Assembly: GCA_019308645.1 (NCBI GenBank)
Contig: JAFDHR010000094.1
Location: 1-8,288 of the forward strand
DNA length: 8,288 bases
From: Deltaproteobacteria bacterium
GTDB lineage: Bacteria > Desulfobacterota > DSM-4660 > Desulfatiglandales > B25-G16
Direction: 5' to 3'
Positions 1 to 5,394 of the stretch are shown one piece after another. The notes under the pieces were generated by a model that made no database searches, had not been told where the DNA came from, and saw only the letters and a list, made by a program, of their open reading frames with translations. A program made the translations under genes and the position numbers. Numbering within the stretch: position 1 is the stretch's first letter; the number at the start of each line of letters is the position of its first letter.

Positions 1-111
1 TGAGCACGTGATGTTTTCAGGAATAGACGAGCGGGAATGAACAAGCCCACTGATAAGAGCCTCCCCCATATTTCCTGTTCCGATTATCCCGATTTTTTTG
101 TCTTTTAACAT
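1..111 (-). CDS. proC: Pyrroline-5-carboxylate reductase, N-terminal part (cut by window edge)
   Basis: The 37 visible residues begin MLKDKKIGIIGTGNMGEALI, the NAD(P)-binding Rossmann start of the ProC family (GxGxMG with the following A-L-I-x-G-L helix). The full enzyme is a cytosolic protein of about 270 residues that reduces 1-pyrroline-5-carboxylate to L-proline with NAD(P)H; some relatives act on other cyclic imines. The ATG start is supported by an AGGAG sequence (plus-strand CTCCT at 122-126) 10 bases upstream and by a sigma-70-like promoter further up. It is co-directional with the amine-oxidation genes but separated from the aldehyde oxidoreductase by 174 bp with its own promoter, so it is probably a separate transcription unit. 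The end of the gene lies outside the window, so it cannot be judged intact. Confidence 0.85.
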   Translation of the reverse strand, partial: MLKDKKIGIIGTGNMGEALISGLVHSRSSIPENITCS

Positions 112-217
112 GGTTTTTTCTCTCCTGTTCAGATCGATTTTATGGTGTGGATAAGGTGATTCAAACACCAAACCCAAACGTTGTTAATGCATTGATCCCC
201 CTCTGAGTTACGCTCGC

Positions 218-247
218 ATTATTGTAAAATTTAGTTTTTTTAGTCAA
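218..247 (-). promoter_or_regulatory. Candidate sigma-70 promoter for proC
   Basis: Read on the minus strand there is TTGACT (plus 242-247), an 18-base A/T-rich spacer, and AATAAT (plus 218-223). Each hexamer matches the consensus at five of six positions. An alternative -10, TACAAT, sits at 15-base spacing. Transcription would start near 211, leaving a leader of about 100 bases before the proC ATG at 111. No intrinsic terminator for the preceding gene is evident between 248 and 285. Functional activity is inference. Confidence 0.5.
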
Positions 248-285
248 GAGAAAATATATTGTACGTAAGATAAGGTGACTTTACA

Positions 286-2430
286 TTATCCAGCTATAGG
301 GCAATTTTTATGTAACGGTTTTATTTGGCCTGATGATATCTGGATATCCTTTTTAACTGTTGGTATCCCGTTTGAGGTCCAGCCGCGACGTTTATAGGTG
401 GCATCCTTGAGTTTTTCATAGCGATTCTCCCTGTATTTCCTCAGGGCCTTAAGCTTTTCCTCTGTACTCTTACCTCCAGGATCCATGATCTCAAGTTCCT
501 TTAACTGTCTGTCATACATGTCTTTGCGTGATTCATATTCCTCTTTGGTTACCGGCCCCATTGCCCTGTAGGGAAGGGTATCGTGCTCACGCCTTCCAAA
601 GCCCTGCCTTAGATTGAATATTCTCTGAAAATTGTAGACCCTCTCACTCATCTTTATCAAATCATCAGGACTTACATCCACACCGGTAACAGCAGAAAAA
701 TATTCAACATACCACTGAACGTGCTTCATAACCTTTGCTGGATCCGGTGTCCCCTTATTATCCTCAGGAACAATATCGTTCCAGGGAAGCTTGCACAGGC
801 CATTAAGGCCGAACCATGTCCGCCACATAGGAAACCACCAAAGCGCCTCGGCCTTTTGCTCAAAGGTGGGCATGAAATTATTAACCATATCCAGAAATAT
901 GAGCCATGCCTCATCGTGCTGGGGGCCTTTAAGGGTAAGGCCGTATCCACCCTGTTGTGCAAGTGATTCCTTGGTCACATATTCGGAAAATTCCAGGCCC
1001 TTGGATTCCATCCCTATGTCCCTCATAATGGTTGGGTCAGAACCATATTCCCTCGCAAATATCTCCTTCATTTTCCTCACACCCAGGCCTATTGTGGCAC
1101 CGAAACCCTCTCCTTTAGCCATTTGGTGGATTATATCCAGGGAAGCATCCTTGTTGCCAAAATGAAGCTCTAACCCTCCGGTAATGGTTTTATTTATGAG
1201 TCCCATTTCATAACATTCCATGGTAAATGCCGTTGCAGTTGCGGCAGAGATGGTGTCTAAGCCGTAGGTGTCGCAATAAAAATTCGCTTCTATGACAAAA
1301 TCCGGATCGAATATTCCCCAGTTTGCACCACAACCCGCTATTGTTTCATATTCCGGGCCGTCCACCCACACCGATTGTCCTTTGTATGGACCGGTTTTGA
1401 GGGTGAAATCCTTGACTCCATGTGAGCAGGCCACCGAACACCCAAACCAGCAACCATCGAACCCGGGGTGAAACTTCTTGCGGTATACCTCTTTTCCAAG
1501 ATTTAGTGCATCAGGGTGACTCCCAAATCGAAAGTTAGTGGTGGGAAGAAGGTCATAGTCGTTCATAATATTGATCAGATGGGTTGTTCCCACCTTTGCC
1601 ATCTCATTTTGTTTGGGATCAAGGGTCCTGATCTCTTTGGTGTATGCCCGTCCCCCTGTCTTTAGCCTATCGAAATCAGCAGGGTGGTTTATATCTGAGG
1701 TCATCCTGGAAAACTTGGTCACTAAAGCTCTAATATTCTTATCCCGAAAAACAGTGCCAATACCTCCCCGGCCTGCCTGTTTATAACGATAGATTTTACG
1801 AATGTTATCATACCAGGAAAAGTTGAGACATCCCATCAGGGTATGTTCTGCTCCTGAGCCAGCAGAGACTGTTGAAATGGCCCTAAGATTTCCCTCGCTA
1901 TATCGGTCAGCAAGGGCTGCGCAGAGTAAGTGCGAATCCTTCGGAAACCCTTCTGCACTCACTATCTTTACTATGCCCCTATCGCCGTCTATCATTATAA
2001 TGATGTCATTGTCAGCCTTACCTTGAATCTCCATGGCATCCCAGCCTGCAAATTTTAGATATGGGCCAAAATAGCCACCCACATTGGAATCCATAACGGA
2101 CTCTGTGAGCGGAGATATACTAATTACAATACTCTTGCCACTTCCTGGATAAAGGGTAGTTCCCCCTAATGGACCGCAGGCTATACATATCTCATTTGCT
2201 GGATCGTTCCATTTGGTTTTTTCTTTAATGGCGTTCCATAACAACCATAAGCCAAATCCTCGACCTCCGGTAAATATCCTTTTCATTTCATCTGTGACTG
2301 GTTTGCTCAAGATTTTATTATCAGAGATATCGATGTATAATGTTCGATTGTTATAACCCCTTTCAATTGGACTAATCGGGTATTCAAATCTGTTTAATTC
2401 TTTTTTATAACCCCTCTCAAAAGAGCCCAT
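286..2430 (-). CDS. Aldehyde:ferredoxin oxidoreductase (tungsten/molybdopterin AOR family)
   Basis: A 714-residue cytosolic enzyme that oxidises aldehydes to carboxylic acids, or runs in reverse, using a tungsten or molybdenum bis-pterin cofactor and one [4Fe-4S] cluster that passes electrons to ferredoxin. With the start chosen here, the N-terminal pterin-binding domain covers about residues 25-240 and includes GGRGFGLWLLW, PGSGKS and AGRGGIGTVFRDKN. Cluster ligands are visible as Cys327-x3-Cys331-x3-Cys335 plus Cys546 in GLNGLCKLPW. The conserved C-terminal FNLRQGFGRREHDTLPYRAM lies near 606-625. It is about 100 residues longer than the archaeal type enzyme (about 605), partly from a charged helical tail ending in RRGWTSNGIPT, which I regard as usual for one bacterial subgroup. 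The reading frame stays open upstream to 2517, but ATG 2430 has an ideal AGGAGG and the upstream part is a DNA hairpin. The gene follows the FOXRED1-like gene by 157 bp and probably shares its transcript. The substrate aldehyde is unknown. Confidence 0.93.
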   Translation of the reverse strand: MGSFERGYKKELNRFEYPISPIERGYNNRTLYIDISDNKILSKPVTDEMKRIFTGGRGFGLWLLWNAIKEKTKWNDPANEICIACGPLGGTTLYPGSGKSIVISISPLTESVMDSNVGGYFGPYLKFAGWDAMEIQGKADNDIIIMIDGDRGIVKIVSAEGFPKDSHLLCAALADRYSEGNLRAISTVSAGSGAEHTLMGCLNFSWYDNIRKIYRYKQAGRGGIGTVFRDKNIRALVTKFSRMTSDINHPADFDRLKTGGRAYTKEIRTLDPKQNEMAKVGTTHLINIMNDYDLLPTTNFRFGSHPDALNLGKEVYRKKFHPGFDGCWFGCSVACSHGVKDFTLKTGPYKGQSVWVDGPEYETIAGCGANWGIFDPDFVIEANFYCDTYGLDTISAATATAFTMECYEMGLINKTITGGLELHFGNKDASLDIIHQMAKGEGFGATIGLGVRKMKEIFAREYGSDPTIMRDIGMESKGLEFSEYVTKESLAQQGGYGLTLKGPQHDEAWLIFLDMVNNFMPTFEQKAEALWWFPMWRTWFGLNGLCKLPWNDIVPEDNKGTPDPAKVMKHVQWYVEYFSAVTGVDVSPDDLIKMSERVYNFQRIFNLRQGFGRREHDTLPYRAMGPVTKEEYESRKDMYDRQLKELEIMDPGGKSTEEKLKALRKYRENRYEKLKDATYKRRGWTSNGIPTVKKDIQISSGQIKPLHKNCPIAG

Positions 2431-2435
2431 TCTGC

Positions 2436-2443
2436 AACCTCCT
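2436..2443 (-). promoter_or_regulatory. Ribosome binding site that fixes the AOR start
   Basis: The minus strand reads AGGAGGTT five bases before ATG 2430. This near-perfect Shine-Dalgarno decides against the longer open frame beginning at TTG 2517 or ATG 2514, whose first 29 codons cover the perfect inverted repeat at 2455-2496. Confidence 0.8.
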
Positions 2444-2454
2444 AAGTTAAAAGA

Positions 2455-2496
2455 TTCGTAACCGTTCACAGGTTCAGACCCGTGAACGGTTACGAA
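2455..2496. repeat. Perfect 15-bp inverted repeat (hairpin) in the leader of the AOR gene
   Basis: Arms 2455-2469 (TTCGTAACCGTTCAC) and 2482-2496 (GTGAACGGTTACGAA) are perfectly complementary and enclose a 12-base loop containing AGGTTCAG. The element lies between the stop of the FOXRED1-like gene (2588) and the AOR ribosome binding site, ending 12 bases upstream of that site. There is no following T-run, so it is not a standard intrinsic terminator. It could set relative expression of the two genes by stabilising or processing the mRNA, or it could be a dispersed palindromic repeat. Both readings are inference. Confidence 0.8.
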
Positions 2497-2587
2497 GATT
2501 CTTTGCTTAGCCATCAATGATCACCTGGTGATCTGGGATGCTTTTTTCATCTCCAAGGCATATGCTCTGGTCCTTTCTGCGACTTCT

Positions 2588-3763
2588 TTAGACCATTTCC
2601 TCTTCAAACACAAGGTTTCCTGTCTTAAAACGATCAAAAGAAAAGCACGATAGATCAATTGTTTGGTATTCTCCGAACCGGATTAACTCTGACACACATT
2701 TTCCTATTGCCGGAGACTGCTGCAGTCCATGACCACTAAAGCCCACTGCGCCATAAAAACCTTGAACATCACCAAGATGACCAATAATTGCATTCCCATC
2801 TGTTGTATTCATGGCATAGAGCCCTGCCCAGCCCCTGATTAATTTGGCGGTATCGAATGGAGGAACTCTTTTAGCTACTTGAGGCCAGACAACGTCCATA
2901 TAATAATCTCTGTCCCATTCAAAATTAAAGCCAGGTTGCTCATCAGGGATTGATCTACCTGTTAAAATGGTTTTACCAGGTTCATGGCGGAAGTACAGTA
3001 ATCCGTCTGTGTCAACTACAAGTGGTAAATCATAATCAAATTTGATTTGAGGATCAAATACAAACGCCATCTTTCGTACAGGGTCCACTGGCAAATCTAT
3101 GCCTGCCATTTTTCCGACAACAGATGCATGCGGGCCGGCAGCATTGACAACAATCCTACATTTTATGTGTGTGCCCTTATGGGTGATGACACCTTCAATT
3201 CTATCCCCTTTTACATCAATCCCGGTTGCCTCTTCGTAGAGATAGTCTATGCCAAGGTTTTTCCCCTTCCTTACATATCCCTGTAAAACCCCGTAAGGAT
3301 CAAGGTATCCGTCTCGAGAACCAAAGCAACCACTCACCAGATTGTCGGTATTTATATGGGGAATTAACTTTTTGATCTCATCAATGGAAAGTAACGATAC
3401 ATGTGCCCCCAGACTCCTCTGTGTCTCATAATTCTTTTTGATTGTCGCCAAATTTGTTTCATCTGCAAGAAAGAGATACCCTCGCTGTTTGAATTCTGCG
3501 TGAGCCGAATCTCCATTAATTTCCATTATTTCATCAAAATTTTCGAATATATCTATACCATATTGAGATATTTTTATATTTTCAGGAAGGCTGAATTGTT
3601 CTCTCACACCACCAGCACTCAGGGTGCTGGATGCAAATTCATACGTAGGATCTTTCTCAATCACCAAAATATCGCCATCGAATCCGTCATTAACTAAGTT
3701 ATAGGAAATGCTTGAGCCAATTACTCCCCCACCAATTATCACGATATCGTAAACGTTTTTCAA
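2588..3763 (-). CDS. FAD-dependent oxidoreductase, DAO fold, FOXRED1-like
   Basis: A 391-residue soluble flavoprotein of the D-amino-acid-oxidase/glycine-oxidase fold. The FAD-binding dinucleotide motif GGGVIG is at residues 11-16, with the acidic end of the second strand at Glu36. STLSAGGVREQFSLPENI at about 46-63 resembles the flavin-proximal segment of FOXRED1-type proteins. NAAG (207-210) and GFSGHGLQQSPAIG (341-354) complete the C-terminal FAD contacts. Family members oxidise the C-N bond of amino acids or N-alkyl glycines, but the substrate here is not recognisable. The start codon is TTG, supported by AAGGAGG five bases upstream. There is no signal peptide or membrane segment. It lies 476 bp downstream of the other DAO gene and 157 bp ahead of the AOR gene, which suggests a two-gene unit in which this enzyme makes, or works alongside, the aldehyde substrate. 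It is clearly diverged from the DAO protein at 4240, so it is not a recent duplicate. Confidence 0.9.
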   Translation of the reverse strand: MKNVYDIVIIGGGVIGSSISYNLVNDGFDGDILVIEKDPTYEFASSTLSAGGVREQFSLPENIKISQYGIDIFENFDEIMEINGDSAHAEFKQRGYLFLADETNLATIKKNYETQRSLGAHVSLLSIDEIKKLIPHINTDNLVSGCFGSRDGYLDPYGVLQGYVRKGKNLGIDYLYEEATGIDVKGDRIEGVITHKGTHIKCRIVVNAAGPHASVVGKMAGIDLPVDPVRKMAFVFDPQIKFDYDLPLVVDTDGLLYFRHEPGKTILTGRSIPDEQPGFNFEWDRDYYMDVVWPQVAKRVPPFDTAKLIRGWAGLYAMNTTDGNAIIGHLGDVQGFYGAVGFSGHGLQQSPAIGKCVSELIRFGEYQTIDLSCFSFDRFKTGNLVFEEEMV

Positions 3764-3768
3764 AGGTG

Positions 3769-3775
3769 CCTCCTT
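3769..3775 (-). promoter_or_regulatory. Strong ribosome binding site for a TTG start
   Basis: AAGGAGG on the minus strand lies five bases before TTG 3763. The next codons give KNVYDIVIIGGG, the expected first strand of the FAD fold, so the non-ATG start is convincing. Confidence 0.8.
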
Positions 3776-3873
3776 GGATGGAAAATTTTAAATTTTGAAT
3801 TTATTTAGTAACTACACAGCAAATGACTCCGACGCTTCGCTTCAGGGTTATATATGAAAGAAACTATGTGATT

Positions 3874-4060
3874 GAGCATGGGGATGTCTTTTTTTGTCTC
3901 ATGCCCTATAAGTAATGCACAGGCAGACCCCGATAAATCGGGGCACCGACCGCCATGTTGCATAATAGTCAAATCCGCGTTGCGCGTGTGTCCCGATTTA
4001 CGGGGCACGCTGAGACCTCTTGTTAAAGGGCATGCAGCAAAAAAAGACATCCCCATGCTC
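3874..4060. repeat. Palindromic element, copy 1 (187 bp, REP/MITE-like termini)
   Basis: The outermost 23 bases (3874-3896, GAGCATGGGGATGTCT then T5G) are exactly complementary to 4038-4060. Just inside, ATGCCCT (3901-3907) pairs with AGGGCAT (4027-4033). Each end can also fold on its own: GAGCATG/CATGCCC on the left (3874-3880 with 3900-3906) and GGGCATG/CATGCTC on the right (4028-4034 with 4054-4060), with a poly-T or poly-A loop. The core holds CCCCGATAAATCGGGG (3928-3943) and a degenerate inverted copy at 3991-4005, extending the overall dyad symmetry. No convincing target duplication flanks it and it encodes no credible protein; open frames here simply read the palindrome. It fills most of the gap between the two DAO genes. 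It shares its termini with the element at 7619-7801. Confidence 0.85.
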
Positions 4061-4064
4061 TTTT

Positions 4065-4139
4065 CCGCGGTTAGGAGGTTCAAAGTTTCCCGATAAATCG
4101 GGATTCAATGGTTATTTGTTGAACCATCAAGCACCGCGG
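4065..4139. repeat. Second palindromic element next to copy 1
   Basis: CCGCGG (4065-4070) followed by GGTTCAA (4076-4082) is mirrored by TTGAACC (4119-4125) and CCGCGG (4134-4139). The middle carries the perfect small hairpin TCCCGATAAATCGGGA (4088-4103), the same motif found in the core of the neighbouring 187 bp element. It begins four bases from that element, so the two may be one compound structure. It lies 101 bp past the stop of the minus-strand DAO gene at 4240 and could help end or process that transcript, but no T-run follows the hairpin. Confidence 0.6.
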
Positions 4140-4195
4140 TTTTTTCATGAGCCGGTTGAGGAGTCTTGGCATGGACAATGGTTCATGTCTCCAAG

Positions 4196-4224
4196 TTGAA
4201 CCCCTGAACTGTGAACCTTGAATC
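4196..4224. repeat. Short degenerate TGAAC tandem repeat
   Basis: TTGAACCCC, TGAACTG, TGAACCT and TGAATCT follow one another, about four imperfect units of seven to eight bases, just past the stop codon of the DAO gene at 4240. The same GGTTCAA word recurs in the arms of the palindrome at 4065-4139 and, as GGTTCA, in the loop of the hairpin at 2455-2496. I see no coding potential here. Confidence 0.45.
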
Positions 4225-4239
4225 TGACAACCAGTTACT

Positions 4240-5394
4240 TTATTTAAATATCTCCTGCTCCATGAACTCACGATAAGGATTGAAATTTTCCAGGATTTCC
4301 GGATCATCTTCATTATAGTCTTCTGTTACCACTCTATAGATCAACTCAGCAATACCAGGCCCAAGCATAAAGCCCTGGCCGCACATACCAACAGCCTGGT
4401 AGAAATTATCCAATTCCTTCATCTTTCCGACGATTGGAGAGCCATCAGGTGTGTTGGGATATTTTCCACGCCAGGTACGTCGAACTTTAAGATTTAAAAG
4501 CATGGGCATAATTGTAATCATTCTTCTTGCGATCATTGGTAAAAATATGGAAGTGGCACGAGTGTCTACACCCCAAATTGGTGGATCAGGAGTCAGGCAA
4601 AAAACTACCTGACCCTGGATGTTCTGGTAAAAGTAAAAATTTTTTGAGCCACGTTCTTTCCGCATATCTACAATCATTGGCCCCATAAATGGCTCTACCG
4701 GCTCAGAGATTCCCGCCTCATGAGAATCCGGTTTTACCGGAATATTAATCCCAGCCATTTTAGAAACCTCTTTTGCATATACACCAGCAGCGTTTAATAC
4801 ATTGGCCGAGTGATATTCACCTTTATTCGTCTTTACTACAATAATTCTATTCTTTTCAATATGAAAACCAATAACTGTCTCCTTAAATCTGAATTCAGCG
4901 CCATACTCCAAGGCCTTAAAGTAACAAGCCTGGGTAAACAGTAGTGGTGATGCAGAGCCATCTTCTGGTGAATAGGTACTGCCCCTCAATCCTTCCATAT
5001 TAATTCCTGGATTCAACTCCCTGTATTCTTCACCAGAGAGCCATTTAATATTCAGACCAAATTTTTGTTGAATTCTCATTAAATCTTTTAAGATATTTTC
5101 ATGATCTTCTGTGTAAGCGGGGAATGAATACCCATTGCTCTGCCATTGAATATCATTTCCATAGGTATCTTTCCATTTTGAAAAAAGCTCTATGCTCCTC
5201 TGGCAGACCAATATCTTTTCCTTCTCTGAATGGCTTGCCCGGATACCTCCGATTGCCTTTTTGTCTTCTCCTTGCCCTGGTGAGGAGAGAGAGTCTACAA
5301 CCAATACAGATTGCCTCTTTTTCGAAAATTCCATGGCCACAGGGGCACCAACTGATCCTGCACCAATCACGATGAGATCATATGATTTATTCAA
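4240..5394 (-). CDS. FAD-dependent oxidoreductase, DAO fold; likely beta subunit of an amine/imino-acid dehydrogenase
   Basis: A soluble flavoprotein of about 384 residues in the sarcosine oxidase beta / glycine oxidase family; it would be the catalytic subunit that dehydrogenates a C-N bond. With the start chosen here, GAGSVG (residues 11-16) binds FAD, GGIRASHSEKEK (49-60) is the flavin-proximal segment, SHEAGISEPVEPFMGPMIVD (224-243) matches the SoxB-like core, and NAAG and GMCGQGFMLGPG (336-347) are further FAD contacts. The start is uncertain. TTG 5394 gives the classic opening (M)NKSYDLIVIGAG, has GGTGG five bases upstream, and overlaps the stop of the preceding gene by 8 bases, a typical arrangement for translational coupling. 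ATG 5406 and GTG 5427 also lie in frame but lack a good ribosome binding site. The overlap with the multi-cofactor flavoprotein argues for a two-subunit complex like opine oxidase, HcnBC or dye-linked proline dehydrogenase. Confidence 0.9.
   Translation of the reverse strand: MNKSYDLIVIGAGSVGAPVAMEFSKKRQSVLVVDSLSSPGQGEDKKAIGGIRASHSEKEKILVCQRSIELFSKWKDTYGNDIQWQSNGYSFPAYTEDHENILKDLMRIQQKFGLNIKWLSGEEYRELNPGINMEGLRGSTYSPEDGSASPLLFTQACYFKALEYGAEFRFKETVIGFHIEKNRIIVVKTNKGEYHSANVLNAAGVYAKEVSKMAGINIPVKPDSHEAGISEPVEPFMGPMIVDMRKERGSKNFYFYQNIQGQVVFCLTPDPPIWGVDTRATSIFLPMIARRMITIMPMLLNLKVRRTWRGKYPNTPDGSPIVGKMKELDNFYQAVGMCGQGFMLGPGIAELIYRVVTEDYNEDDPEILENFNPYREFMEQEIFK

Noticed and set aside
721..1165. Plus- and minus-strand frames of 78-124 codons inside the AOR gene
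   Set aside because: They lie opposite or out of frame to a gene with strong family motifs throughout and are shadows of it.
3874..4060. CRISPR array or tRNA in the repeat-rich gap
   Set aside because: The repeats are inverted rather than regularly spaced direct repeats, and no cloverleaf or anticodon arm can be drawn.
3805..4096. Open frames of 74-92 codons on both strands within the repeat gap
   Set aside because: They read through the palindromic element in both directions, so the two translations mirror each other, and they show no domain or ribosome binding site.
4065..4139. Intrinsic terminator for the dehydrogenase operon
   Set aside because: The hairpin is good, but neither strand has a T-run right after the stem, so termination cannot be claimed.
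4080..4313. 77-codon minus-strand frame over the end of the DAO gene and the TGAAC repeat
   Set aside because: It overlaps the real gene in another frame and then translates short repeats; its composition is that of repeat DNA.
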